Shown: piece by piece, positions 9,159 through 18,178 of the stretch
How the letters are laid out: each line of letters opens with the position of its first letter
How positions within the stretch are numbered: the stretch's first letter is position 1
Assembly: GCF_004307995.1 (NCBI RefSeq)
Contig: NZ_SIRE01000002.1
Location: 186,001 to 250,000, forward strand
Direction of reading: 5' to 3'
Length of the DNA stretch: 64,000 bases
From: Paenibacillus thalictri
GTDB taxonomy: Bacteria; Bacillota; Bacilli; Paenibacillales; NBRC-103111
Notes under the pieces: model-generated
The model's database searches: none
What the model saw: only the letters and a program-made list of their open reading frames with translations
Told to the model about the DNA's origin: nothing
Translations under genes and position numbers: made by a program

Positions 9159-10433
9159 TTATTGCGCGGAAAGTGAATTACGCAGCTCTTTATCGGAGAT
9201 CGTGTATTGCATCAGCGTGCTTTGAGCTTGCCACAAATACGAAGTGGCCGGTTTTTTCTTGTATTCGTCCAAAGAAACGATCGCTGTGTCCAGCGCTTTA
9301 ATCATTTTTTGATGTGTTGCTTTGGCTTCATCCGATAAGCTGTCGCTCATCGCCGTATGCATGCCGATCCAGGATTGATGCGCCGATTTTATCGCTTGCA
9401 GTTTGGTTTCGTCCAGCGCCGTCGGCTTCGATTCGCCAAGATGCGGTACGGTCAAGCCGCTAATCAGCTGCACCAGCTTTTGCCCCTGCTCCAGGCAGGC
9501 TTGCAGGGCATCGGTTTGCTTGCCGTTCCATTTCACCTTCGTTAATGCCGGAAGTTCGACGGTTTTAATAAACACATCGGTGTTTTTCTGCTTCAACTGC
9601 TGGCTGATTGCCAGCGCATCATCGCGGGTAGGCGCCATCGCCGCATATACCGTAAACTTATCGCCGCTTTCGGTAGCCCCGGCAAAACCGTTTTTCTTCA
9701 GATCGGCTTGCGCCGTATCCGCGCTTTGCTGCGTGCTGAACACGCCGGCTTGAAGAAACGAATACGTTTTGCCGGAAATGTTCACCGACGCCGTCGCCAT
9801 TGCTGCGCTCGCCGAACCTGCAGCGCTAGCCGCACCTGTACCGGTGACGCCGGTGGAGGCCGCCGAAGCCGCTTTATCCGTGCCGGCGCCGGCGGTCTGC
9901 TTGCCGGCCGTCGAAGGTGCCGCAACCTGCCCCGCAGGCGCAGTTCCGGCCGCCTGCTTGGCTTTGCTTGCCGCGTCGTCGTGGCCGGAAAACATCGACA
10001 GCACGAAAAATCCGAAGGCGATCCCGGTGACGACCGCACCTGCGACGGAGACGGTGATTTTGAACCACGAGCCAAACGGCGGTTTTTTGACCCTCACCGG
10101 TTCCTCCGGCACATACCAACGGTGATCACGAAGGGGCTCGTCGTATTTGCCGGTTGTCTCGAAGTACCCCGTTTCCGGGTGATGGGTTTGCATCGGCTGC
10201 GAATTTCGGATCATCCGTTCAATCCGTTCCGTTTCTTCCTCGTAGGGGCTTTTCCACTCCGACTGCGGCGTCAATGTGCCGGAAAACAAGCTTTCCCCGC
10301 CTGTCCCCTCCTTGACGGCATCGCGAACTTCAAATTCCTCCTGATAGAGCGGAATGACGTTTCTGTCGACCTCTTGCGGCGCTTCTACCCTTTGACCGTT
10401 TTGAAAACGATAAGTGATGCGTCCCTTTTTCAT
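9159..10433 (-). CDS. SPOR-domain membrane protein, SpoIIB-like
   Basis: Bitopic membrane protein of 424 residues. Residues 1-125 are hydrophilic and cytoplasmic, 126-150 a TM helix (KITVSVAGAVVTGIAFGFFVLSMF), 150-215 an Ala/Thr/Gly linker, and about 220-290 a SPOR domain (KTYSFLQAGVFSTQQSADTAQADLKKNGF), a peptidoglycan-binding fold that recognises denuded glycan at septa. A helical C-terminal region follows. Architecture and position between folC and maf suggest the counterpart of Bacillus SpoIIB, which helps engulfment during sporulation; that assignment is by synteny, not strong identity. The ATG at 10433 has AAGGAG 9 nt upstream. Confidence 0.75.
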   Translation of the reverse strand: MKKGRITYRFQNGQRVEAPQEVDRNVIPLYQEEFEVRDAVKEGTGGESLFSGTLTPQSEWKSPYEEETERIERMIRNSQPMQTHHPETGYFETTGKYDEPLRDHRWYVPEEPVRVKKPPFGSWFKITVSVAGAVVTGIAFGFFVLSMFSGHDDAASKAKQAAGTAPAGQVAAPSTAGKQTAGAGTDKAASAASTGVTGTGAASAAGSASAAMATASVNISGKTYSFLQAGVFSTQQSADTAQADLKKNGFAGATESGDKFTVYAAMAPTRDDALAISQQLKQKNTDVFIKTVELPALTKVKWNGKQTDALQACLEQGQKLVQLISGLTVPHLGESKPTALDETKLQAIKSAHQSWIGMHTAMSDSLSDEAKATHQKMIKALDTAIVSLDEYKKKPATSYLWQAQSTLMQYTISDKELRNSLSAQ

Positions 10434-10582
10434 CCATCTCTCTCCTTGTCCATTCTTGTACTATTACGCTTATGAGCCGAGTCCGGAAAATATGAACACT
10501 TTTATCGGACTGCCCCTTTTTATGCCCAATCCGCGCGCTTCGCTTGACATCAGCCCGTCAGTTTATGTACTATAATGTCATA

Positions 10583-10852
10583 TGCAAATATGGACAGCGC
10601 AGAACGATTGATAAGTACTTGACGCCACTGGTTGCAGCGATTCGGGGACAGTGCAAGCCCGATACTCAAGCGACAAGGAAACGGCCATCGGGAGCTGTCA
10701 TAATGAAGGCGGACGAATAGGTGCGTTTGCGTTGCGGAGCGGCTGCTTCACAACCTCAAACCGTCGTCAACCAGGGTGGAACCGCGGGAGCACGCTCTCG
10801 TCCCTGGGCAGCTTAAAGCTGCCTATGGGGCGGGGGCTTTTTATGTTAACGA
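10583..10852 (+). promoter_or_regulatory. Glycine T-box leader of glyS
   Basis: tRNA-sensing leader RNA. The T-box AGGGTGGAACCGCGGG is at 10773-10788. The competing terminator stem spans about 10801-10830 (CCCTGGGCAGC / GCTGCCTATGGGG), with a T-run at 10838-10842. Stem I carries AAGTACTTGACG as in other gly leaders, and by alignment with the Bacillus glyQS leader the specifier is probably GGC at 10683-10685. Uncharged tRNA-Gly would stabilise the antiterminator and switch glyS on. TATAAT at 10571 is a plausible -10. Confidence 0.92.
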
Positions 10853-10876
10853 AAAAATAGTTAGGGGCGTATGAGA

Positions 10877-12274
10877 ATGAGCACAACAAACAATCAAGTA
10901 AGCATGGAACAGATCGTAGCTGTCGCCAAGCACCGCGGTTTTATTTTCCCGGGATCGGAAATCTACGGCGGACTGGCCAACACATGGGATTACGGTCCGC
11001 TTGGCGTGGAACTGAAAAACAACATCAAACGCGCCTGGTGGAAAAAGTTTATTCAGCAATCCCCTTACAACGTAGGTCTTGATGCGGCGATTTTGATGAA
11101 CCCGCAAGCATGGGTCGCTTCCGGCCACGTCGGCAACTTCAACGACCCGATGATCGACTGCAAGCAATGTAAAGCGCGCCACCGCGCCGACAAGCTGATC
11201 GAAAACGCGCTTCAAGATAAAGGCATCGAGATGATCGTCGACGGCCTGTCCTTCGAGCAGATGATGGACCTGATCCGCGAGCACAACATCGTTTGCCCGG
11301 ACTGCGGCGCATTCGATTATACCGACATCCGCCAGTTCAACCTGATGTTCAAAACGTTCCAAGGCGTCACCGAGTCGTCCACCAGTACGGTATATCTCCG
11401 TCCGGAGACGGCGCAAGGCATCTTCGTCAATTTCAAAAACGTGCAGCGCACGATGCGCAAAAAGCTGCCGTTTGGCATCGGCCAAATCGGCAAAAGCTTC
11501 CGCAACGAAATTACGCCGGGCAACTTCACGTTCCGTACGCGCGAATTCGAGCAAATGGAGCTTGAATTTTTCTGCAAGCCGGGCGAGGATATGCAGTGGT
11601 TCGAATACTGGCGTGGTTTCTGCCGCGACTGGCTGCTGTCGTTGGGCATTAAAGAAGCAAGCATCCGCCTGCGCGACCATTCCGACGACGAGCTTTCCCA
11701 CTACTCGAATGCGACAACGGATATCGAATACCGCTTCCCGTTTGGCTGGGGCGAGCTGTGGGGCATTGCCGACCGCACCGACTACGACCTTAAGCAGCAT
11801 ATGGAGCACAGCGGCGAAAACTTCCAGTACCACGACCAGGAAACGGGCGAAAAATACGTCCCGTATTGCATTGAGCCGTCACTTGGCGCGGACCGCGTAA
11901 CGCTTGCGTTCCTGATCGACGCATACGAGGAGCAGCAGCTTGAAGGCGACGACAGCCGCAGCGTGCTGCACTTCCACCCGGCGCTGGCGCCGATCAAAGC
12001 GGCTATATTCCCGCTGTCCAAGAAGCTGGCTGAGCCGGCGCAAGCCGTGTTCGCCGAACTGTCGAAGCATTTCATGGTCGACTACGACGATGCCGGTTCC
12101 ATCGGCAAACGCTACCGCCGCCACGACGAAATCGGCACGCCGTTCTGCATCACATACGACTTCGAATCGGAAAACGACGGCTGCGTGACCGTACGCGACC
12201 GCGATACGATGGAGCAGCAGCGTCTGCCGATCGCCGAGCTGAAATCGTTTATCGAATCGAAACTCGAGTGGTAA
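10877..12274 (+). CDS. glyS: Glycyl-tRNA synthetase (single-chain class II)
   Basis: Charges tRNA-Gly with glycine in the cytoplasm. This is the homodimeric alpha-2 type, 465 residues: class II signature at the N-terminus ([23 protein letters not shown]), a zinc-binding pair (CKQC ... CPDCG), motif 2 ([25 protein letters not shown]), motif 3 (EPSLGADR), and an anticodon-binding C-terminal domain (about 365-460). An ATG at 10871 is in frame, but the one at 10877 is 9 nt from AGGGG against 3 nt for the first, so 10877 is preferred. It is controlled by the T-box leader directly upstream. Confidence 0.96.
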   Translation: MSTTNNQVSMEQIVAVAKHRGFIFPGSEIYGGLANTWDYGPLGVELKNNIKRAWWKKFIQQSPYNVGLDAAILMNPQAWVASGHVGNFNDPMIDCKQCKARHRADKLIENALQDKGIEMIVDGLSFEQMMDLIREHNIVCPDCGAFDYTDIRQFNLMFKTFQGVTESSTSTVYLRPETAQGIFVNFKNVQRTMRKKLPFGIGQIGKSFRNEITPGNFTFRTREFEQMELEFFCKPGEDMQWFEYWRGFCRDWLLSLGIKEASIRLRDHSDDELSHYSNATTDIEYRFPFGWGELWGIADRTDYDLKQHMEHSGENFQYHDQETGEKYVPYCIEPSLGADRVTLAFLIDAYEEQQLEGDDSRSVLHFHPALAPIKAAIFPLSKKLAEPAQAVFAELSKHFMVDYDDAGSIGKRYRRHDEIGTPFCITYDFESENDGCVTVRDRDTMEQQRLPIAELKSFIESKLEW

Positions 12275-12315
12275 AATCGGATATGTAAAGCTCAAAAATC
12301 CCTTCCGAAACAAAT

Positions 12316-12487
12316 GAGGCCACTGAAAAAGTAGCGTAGTGAGCGAAATCATTCTGGAGAAGCGCCAGCGTTCGCTTTTGTCCCCGAATTTCACCTGCCA
12401 AAAGCAGGTACAATTCAAGAAATTCGGGGACAATTGGCGATCGTAAGAATGATTCGTTCATACAGCGTTCACTTTTTCAGTGGCCTC
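12316..12487. repeat. Palindromic repeat element, copy 1 (complete)
   Basis: A 172-bp element closed by perfect ~17-bp ends (GAGGCCACTGAAAAAGT and its complement at 12471-12487). Inside are nested stems: GTCCCCGAATTTC with GAAATTCGGGGAC, and the small hairpin ACCTGC-caaaa-GCAGGT at the tip. It lies just after glyS and is repeated in the same orientation at 13845-13989. It contains no gene. Confidence 0.85.
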
Positions 12488-12596
12488 AAAAAAATTCGGA
12501 GGGGATTTTTTGCTATGGAAGTGATGCGCGGCTCAAACCTGCCGGCAACTTTCTGGATTTTGCAGCGTCTACATATTTATGGAAAGGGATGGTAAA

Positions 12597-13835
12597 TTGA
12601 ACAAGCGAAAACGGATATGCACCGGTGTCATCCTTGCGCTGATCCTGCTCGCCTCGCCCGGGCAAATGAAAGCACTGGCCGAACCGGTAAACGAAGCTGC
12701 CGATTTATTTCCCTCCGATATCGGCAAAACATGGCGCGAAGCAAACCTGGAGATGCCGGCCATCGATGAAATGGCTGCCGAATTCACGCATACGCTGGAG
12801 GGAGACGAAACCGCATACGCCATGCCGTTCCCGTACAAATACGAAGGTATCAGCCTGCAAGCTGGAGATGTAACGGTAATCGGCGTGTGGGAGGAGACAG
12901 GTTTACATCAGCGGACATGGTACAAAATCGAAACCGACCAAGGTTTTTTGTGGTTTGTTCCGAACTATCGATATAACACTCGAATCAAGCAGTTCAGCGA
13001 ATCGCTGCCTAAACACGAAGACGTTTACGAAAAACACGGGGTCGCGCTTATGTCCGCCTATTTCCGTGACGTCTTCCACGTCAAGGTCAGACTTTTAAAC
13101 CGGCACCGCGAGCAGCCGAGTCTGGAGGAAATCGCCGCGCTGCGCAGCGACTTCTACGAGCAAGCCGGCGGCTCCTTCCCGCTTGTGATCGAATATTTCG
13201 TGCTCGGCGAACAAGCGGACTTGAAGGGAACGATTACCGCCGTCGACAAAAAGCAGCAACGGGTTCTTATTATCGATCATGATGATTCCAGCCACAAAAC
13301 GCCTAATGCGAATTGGGTTTCGTTTAAGGGCGATGCAACGATGTTTTTCAAAGACGGAGACGAAACGATTGGCTTTGATGCCCTGCATATCGGGCAATAC
13401 GCGGAAGTTTGGGGCGGTGGAGCGACGCTGCTCACTTATCCGGGGCAAACCACCGGCATCGAGATGGCAGTGCAGGAACCGTTATCCGCAAACGATTCAG
13501 CCGTGGCGTATACAGAGCTCGTTCAAGACGATTTATCCGCCATCGACAAAATCGAGATCGATTATTCGTTTGCAGAGCCGCTCACACTTCAGGACCATGA
13601 TGCTATCGAAGAAATTGTCGGCAAGCTGAAGCAAATCCGGCTGCAGCAAACAGACAACTCACGTCCTGTCGCGAACACTTATTTATACCGGATGACCTTA
13701 TACAGCGGGGACAAAAAACTCTCGTATTCCTCCGCCCTGCAGTGGGGCGATCAGAAATACGCGCATACGCAAGCGACCAGCGAACTGGACTATTCCGTAT
13801 TTTTATTTTATTTCGGCGACCGGAAAAAGCTGTAA
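12597..13835 (+). CDS. Exported protein of unknown function
   Basis: About 412 residues with a signal peptide (basic start NKRKR, hydrophobic core ICTGVILALILLA, small residues before residue 30). I do not recognise the full protein. A stretch from about 215 to 300 (LKGTITAVDKKQQRVLIID ... MFFKDG ... IGQYAEVWGGG) resembles the small beta-barrel of DUF3221/YobA-type lipoproteins. The TTG at 12597 is chosen because an AAAGGGATGG ribosome site precedes it; the ATG at 12579 lies upstream of that site. The gene is bounded on both sides by copies of the palindromic repeat, a hint that the block may have been inserted or duplicated as a unit. Confidence 0.7.
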   Translation: MNKRKRICTGVILALILLASPGQMKALAEPVNEAADLFPSDIGKTWREANLEMPAIDEMAAEFTHTLEGDETAYAMPFPYKYEGISLQAGDVTVIGVWEETGLHQRTWYKIETDQGFLWFVPNYRYNTRIKQFSESLPKHEDVYEKHGVALMSAYFRDVFHVKVRLLNRHREQPSLEEIAALRSDFYEQAGGSFPLVIEYFVLGEQADLKGTITAVDKKQQRVLIIDHDDSSHKTPNANWVSFKGDATMFFKDGDETIGFDALHIGQYAEVWGGGATLLTYPGQTTGIEMAVQEPLSANDSAVAYTELVQDDLSAIDKIEIDYSFAEPLTLQDHDAIEEIVGKLKQIRLQQTDNSRPVANTYLYRMTLYSGDKKLSYSSALQWGDQKYAHTQATSELDYSVFLFYFGDRKKL

Positions 13836-13844
13836 CGGCAAAGT

Positions 13845-13989
13845 GAGCGAAATCATGCTGGAGTAGCGCCAACGTTCGCTTTTGTCCCCGAATTTCACCT
13901 GCCGCAAGCAGATCAATTCAAGAAATTCGGGAACAATGGGCGATCGTAAGCATAATTTGCTCATGCAGCGTTAGCTTTTTCAGTAGCCA
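13845..13989. repeat. Palindromic repeat element, copy 2 (left end missing)
   Basis: Directly repeats copy 1 from its AGTGAGCGAAATCAT block through to CTTTTTCAGTAGCC. The inner stem (GTCCCCGAATTTC / GAAATTCGGG) is kept, with changes. The outer left arm is absent, replaced by the 3' end of the upstream gene, so the outer stem cannot form. Confidence 0.8.
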
Positions 13990-14016
13990 CCTCCGATGAG
14001 GGGGGGTTATTTCATT

Positions 14017-14856
14017 TTATAATCCCAGATGAAGCTTGCGTGTACGTAGAATTCCATCTATTCCGGTAGGATCGCCCGCCACTTTGTGGGCAACAAACTG
14101 TTCAGCGGCCTCCGATGTGCGAAGGCGCAGCGGTTTCTGTTCCATCTGCACCAGCTCCATCATGATATCGGCGACAGATTCCGAAGTTTGCGGAATGGAG
14201 TTCCTTTTGCTGAAGTTGTCCAAATATGCTTGAATAATCGGTTTGTATTCGTCGTCAAGGATGCCGCCGGTGCTTTGAACGTGGCCTAATACCGTCGAAT
14301 TGAAGTTCGTCGCAATGGCTCCCGGCTCCAGCAGCGTAATGTCGATGTTAAACAACGGCTTGTAGTAAGTGGCCATACTTTCCAGCAAACCTTCGACAGC
14401 AAATTTGCTGGCGCAATAAATTTCGTTAAACGGCTGGCCGACCAGACCTCCGACGCTGGACGTCACGACGATATGGCCGGGCTGTGCCTTGCGCAGGAGC
14501 GGCAGCGCCGAACGTACGGTGTGCATGACGCCGTACACATTCGTCTCGAATACATGCCGGATGTCTTCCTCCTCCGCTTGCCCCAAGGCGCGCAGAAAGC
14601 CGAATCCCGCATTGCAGAACAAAACATCCAAGCAGCCCTGCTCCCGTTCGATTTGTTCAAACGCCCGGTTCAGCGATTCCCGGGAGGTCACTTCCATCTC
14701 CACAAAATGAAGATTATCGCGGTCCGCATGCAGCTCCCGGTCGCGCTCGAGATGCCGGGTGCCCGCGTATACAATCCATCCGCCGGCCGCAAACTTAAGG
14801 GCGGTAGCCAGTCCGATGCCGGACGACGCTCCTGTAATGGCTATAACTTTACTCAT
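14017..14856 (-). CDS. Short-chain dehydrogenase/reductase (SDR)
   Basis: NAD(P)-dependent oxidoreductase of 279 residues with a Rossmann fold. The classical SDR motifs are intact: the cofactor loop TGASSGIGLA near residue 8, NAG (CNAGFG) near 85, and the catalytic triad Ser in VTSSVGG with YCASK about 13 residues later. The C-terminal region (PGAIATNF) is also typical. The ATG at 14856 has GGAGTGAG upstream. It appears monocistronic, and the substrate cannot be inferred. Confidence 0.9.
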   Translation of the reverse strand: MSKVIAITGASSGIGLATALKFAAGGWIVYAGTRHLERDRELHADRDNLHFVEMEVTSRESLNRAFEQIEREQGCLDVLFCNAGFGFLRALGQAEEEDIRHVFETNVYGVMHTVRSALPLLRKAQPGHIVVTSSVGGLVGQPFNEIYCASKFAVEGLLESMATYYKPLFNIDITLLEPGAIATNFNSTVLGHVQSTGGILDDEYKPIIQAYLDNFSKRNSIPQTSESVADIMMELVQMEQKPLRLRTSEAAEQFVAHKVAGDPTGIDGILRTRKLHLGL

Positions 14857-14991
14857 ATGCTCACTCCACTCCTAATCCAAAGATCAGACCGCCGTATCTC
14901 CCGCGTATCCGTATTACAAATAATATCATATTTCGGACGGCCACTTCTTGCGCTGATGCATAAGCGGTCACCTGCCGCGGCATTACGCACA

Positions 14992-15032
14992 AGAGGCATA
15001 AACGCTCCTTGCCAGGAGTGTTTATGCCTCTT
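14992..15032. terminator. Perfect hairpin downstream of murC
   Basis: An 18-bp arm (AGAGGCATAAACGCTCCT) pairs with 15015-15032 (one mismatch) around a 4-nt loop, between the murC stop and the SDR start. There is no clear T-run, so it may slow or protect transcript ends rather than act as a simple terminator. Confidence 0.5.
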
Positions 15033-15087
15033 CTATGAACGCTGCCGGCAGCCTCACAATAACTTGCAGCGGCCGCACTTCAGCAGA

Positions 15088-16470
15088 CTACGCCCCGTGC
15101 CTGCTGCGCAGCGAACGCGCAAGGCCGTCGGCGGCTTTCCAAATATCGCCCGCGCCCATCGTCAGCACAAGGTCGCCGCTTGCGACGCGGTCCAGCAGAA
15201 ACGCCTGAACCTCTTCCTTGCTGGGGATATATTTCACGTTGCGGTTGCTGTTCTGCTTGATCAACTCGACCAGTTTGGCCGAAGTAATGCCTTCGATCTG
15301 CTGTTCGCCAACCGGCGAATAAATATCGGTAATGATCACCTCGTCCGCCTCCGGGAACGCGCGGCTGAACTGCTCGAACAAAAAGTACGTGCGGGTATAA
15401 CGCTGCGGCTGAAAAACGGCAATGATCCGTTTGCCGGTCGCTTTGGCGGCGCTGATGGTCGCTTCAATTTCCGTCGGATGGTGGGCATAATCGTCGATGA
15501 CAAGAATGTCGTCGACTTCGTCCAGCACCTGGAAACGCCGTTTGGCGCCGCGGAAATCTTGGATGGCCCCGGCGATCTGCTCGAACGTAAGGCCCGCTTC
15601 CAGACACGTGATGATTGTAGCCAACGCGTTATATACGTTATGCCTTCCCGGCACGGACAACTTCACCGTACCCAGAAGCGCCCCGTCATGCAGCACTTCA
15701 AACTTGACCTTGCGGTCGCCCAGCTCGATGGAACGTGCGATATAATCCGCATCGGTGTCGATCCCGTAAGTGACGACTTCGCTTTTCACATGGGGAATCA
15801 TTTCCCTTAAGTGCGCGTCGTCGTTGCATACGATCGCTTTGCCGTCCTCTTTCACTTGGCTTAAAAACTGCGCATAAGCTTTTTTCAAATTTTCAAAGCT
15901 GCCGTCATAGTATTCCAAATGGTCGGCTTCGATATTGTTGACAAGCGCCAGCAGCGGGCTGTACTGCAGGAACGATCCGTCGCTTTCATCGGCCTCCGCC
16001 ACAACGTAATCTCCCTTTCCCGCCTTGGCATTGCTGCCGACATTCATAATCTCGCCGCCGATAATATAAGTAGGATCCTTGGCGCATTGCTCCAGCACCA
16101 ACGCGATCATCGACGATGTTGTAGTCTTGCCGTGCGCTCCCGCCACAGCGACTCCTTTTTTCGAATTTAGCAGCCTAGCAAGCATTTGCGAACGATGAAG
16201 AATCGGAATGCTAAGCTCTTCCGCAGCGAGCATTTCCACATTGTCCTTGGACAATGCGGTTGAATAAACGACCAGGTCGGCCCCGGTGACATTCTGGGCT
16301 TCATGACCGATATACACCTGCGCGCCTTTGGCCTTAAGCTTTTCCGTCAGCTCCTGCTGAGCTAGGTCCGAACCCGATACTTGATACCCCATTTCCAAAA
16401 GCACCTTTGCAATCGCGCTCATTCCGTAGCCGCCGATGCCGATAAAATGCACATGCTCCGATGTATTCAC
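15088..16470 (-). CDS. murC: UDP-N-acetylmuramate--L-alanine ligase
   Basis: Adds the first amino acid of the peptidoglycan stem peptide, joining L-Ala to UDP-MurNAc with ATP in the cytoplasm. It has 460 residues with all Mur-ligase features: UDP-binding start ([18 protein letters not shown]), ATP loop [31 protein letters not shown], and the C-terminal motif [10 protein letters not shown]. The start is a GTG 7 nt past the folC stop, so the two are co-transcribed; murC is the last gene before the 14992-15032 hairpin. Confidence 0.96.
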   Translation of the reverse strand: MNTSEHVHFIGIGGYGMSAIAKVLLEMGYQVSGSDLAQQELTEKLKAKGAQVYIGHEAQNVTGADLVVYSTALSKDNVEMLAAEELSIPILHRSQMLARLLNSKKGVAVAGAHGKTTTSSMIALVLEQCAKDPTYIIGGEIMNVGSNAKAGKGDYVVAEADESDGSFLQYSPLLALVNNIEADHLEYYDGSFENLKKAYAQFLSQVKEDGKAIVCNDDAHLREMIPHVKSEVVTYGIDTDADYIARSIELGDRKVKFEVLHDGALLGTVKLSVPGRHNVYNALATIITCLEAGLTFEQIAGAIQDFRGAKRRFQVLDEVDDILVIDDYAHHPTEIEATISAAKATGKRIIAVFQPQRYTRTYFLFEQFSRAFPEADEVIITDIYSPVGEQQIEGITSAKLVELIKQNSNRNVKYIPSKEEVQAFLLDRVASGDLVLTMGAGDIWKAADGLARSLRSRHGA

Positions 16471-16477
16471 GCTGCGC

Positions 16478-17860
16478 TCACCAGCCTTTTTCAGAATCGG
16501 ATTGATTTAGAATCCAAGAACGAACATCGCCAATCAAATATAACGTGCCGGATACAACAGCCAAATCTTCTTTTTCCGTTCTGGTCCGAAGCAGCTCAAG
16601 CGCCTTTTTCCATTCCGGTTCGACGATTACTTCCACCTCGCGTGCTCTTTCGGGTCCAAGCTCTTCAAGTAAGGTTCTCGCGAGATCGGCTAAACGGGCC
16701 GCACTTTCTTTTTTGTGCCAGTCTGGCTCGGTCAAGATAAGGGTGTTCACCATTGGTAGTATATGCCGGAGGTAGCCTGTATGATTCTTTGTTGACAGCA
16801 TTCCCATCATAAAATGCAGCTTCCGGTAGGGATAAACGTCCCGTAAAGCTTGGGCGAGTGTCTCGGCCCCTTCCGGATTATGCGCACCGTCGATTAAAAT
16901 CCGCGGTTGTTCCGATACGATTTCCAATCTTCCCGGCCATGCGGCCGCGCGGAAACCCTCCAGCAAATCTTCGTCTTCCACGATCAGCGCGTAGTATTGA
17001 CGCAGCACTTCAATGGTCATCAGCGCAACCGCGGCGTTTTTGTTCTGGTGGTAGCCGTTTAACGAAATGGTCACCCCCGGAACGGTACGGAATGGGCCGG
17101 TGAAATCGAATTTTTGTTCATTCTCCCGGGACGACAGCAAGTTAAACGAAAACTCGCGGTCCAGTTTATACAATGTGCTTTTCCGCTCCTTCGCGATCCG
17201 CTGGATCACTTCGAACGCTTCCGGCTGCTCCACCGCCGTAATGACCGGCACGCCGTTTTTGATGATGCCGGCTTTCTCCTCAGCCACTTTGGCCAGCGTA
17301 TCGCCGAGTATTTCCATGTGATCGTGGCCGACATTAGTAATCACCGTTGCGACCGGGGCCACAATGTTGGTGGAGTCCAGACGTCCGCCGAGGCCCGTCT
17401 CCCAAACCACGTAGTCGGGGAACGATCTCTTGGCAAAATATACGATCGCCAGCGCCGTCGACACCTCAAACATCGTCGGCTGCCCGTAGTCGGACGCCGC
17501 CACTTCATCTACCACAGGTTTCAGCAGATTGACCATGTCCAGCAAATCGTTATCCGGAATGTCCTTGCCGTTATATTTGATTCTGTTGGAGTACCTCTCG
17601 ATATAAGGCGATGTAAACAGCCCTACGTCGTATCCGCACTTGTGAATGATCTCGCTTAAATACGTGCAGGTCGAACCTTTGCCGTTCGTACCCGCCACGT
17701 GTATAAATTTCAATCTGCGTTCCGGATGGCCAAGAAGCTCCATCAGCCGCTCCATCCGCTTAAGCCCCGGGCGTATGCCAAAGGGCACCAAATGCACGAT
17801 CCAATCCACCGCTTCCTCCGCCGTACGGAAAGAAGCCGAATCCGTCGTTAACTCACTCAC
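16478..17860 (-). CDS. folC: Folylpolyglutamate synthase / dihydrofolate synthase
   Basis: ATP-dependent ligase that adds glutamate to dihydropteroate or folates. It has 460 residues: folate/ATP region with P-loop [11 protein letters not shown] near residue 56, [32 protein letters not shown], and the C-terminal domain with [13 protein letters not shown]. This is the usual partner of valS in Bacillales, though here a foldback element separates the two. It is followed closely by murC. Confidence 0.95.
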   Translation of the reverse strand: MSELTTDSASFRTAEEAVDWIVHLVPFGIRPGLKRMERLMELLGHPERRLKFIHVAGTNGKGSTCTYLSEIIHKCGYDVGLFTSPYIERYSNRIKYNGKDIPDNDLLDMVNLLKPVVDEVAASDYGQPTMFEVSTALAIVYFAKRSFPDYVVWETGLGGRLDSTNIVAPVATVITNVGHDHMEILGDTLAKVAEEKAGIIKNGVPVITAVEQPEAFEVIQRIAKERKSTLYKLDREFSFNLLSSRENEQKFDFTGPFRTVPGVTISLNGYHQNKNAAVALMTIEVLRQYYALIVEDEDLLEGFRAAAWPGRLEIVSEQPRILIDGAHNPEGAETLAQALRDVYPYRKLHFMMGMLSTKNHTGYLRHILPMVNTLILTEPDWHKKESAARLADLARTLLEELGPERAREVEVIVEPEWKKALELLRTRTEKEDLAVVSGTLYLIGDVRSWILNQSDSEKGW

Positions 17861-17913
17861 TTGTTATCTCCCCTTCAATAGCCGTGAGCAAGCGACATGC
17901 CGGACGCTTCTTA

Positions 17914-18137
17914 GGAGTCTGTCCAACGAAGACAAATCCGTGAATATTTATTCATAAGTGCGGCTATTACGGGAAAGGGATGGCATTCCACCGCTCGTGA
18001 AAGCCGTGTTTTTCTTGAATTTACCTTGCGGTAAAACACGGCTTTCAAGGCGGACGTAAACTTTCCATACCATTCCCTTACCCTCCATACCCAGCATGAA
18101 TAAATATTCACGAAAATCAATCCGTCGGACAGACTCC
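17914..18137. mobile_element. MITE-like foldback element with TA target duplication
   Basis: A 224-bp non-coding element whose ends are exact 11-bp inverted repeats (GGAGTCTGTCC at 17914-17924, GGACAGACTCC at 18127-18137) flanked on both sides by TA (17912-17913, 18138-18139). Further inside, TGAATATTTATTCAT pairs with ATGAATAAATATTCA and AAAGCCGTGTTTT with AAAACACGGCTTT. TA duplication with terminal inverted repeats is the hallmark of IS630/Tc1-mariner-type MITEs. It carries no transposase. Confidence 0.8.
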
Positions 18138-18178
18138 TATTCGCAACCGGCTTTCCCTTGCTCACTCCCTTTTTTTGC

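Noticed and set aside
10544..10576. TTGACA plus TATAAT as the glyS promoter
   Set aside because: The spacer is 21 nt, too long for sigma-A. TATAAT alone may be the -10, but the pair is not a supported promoter.
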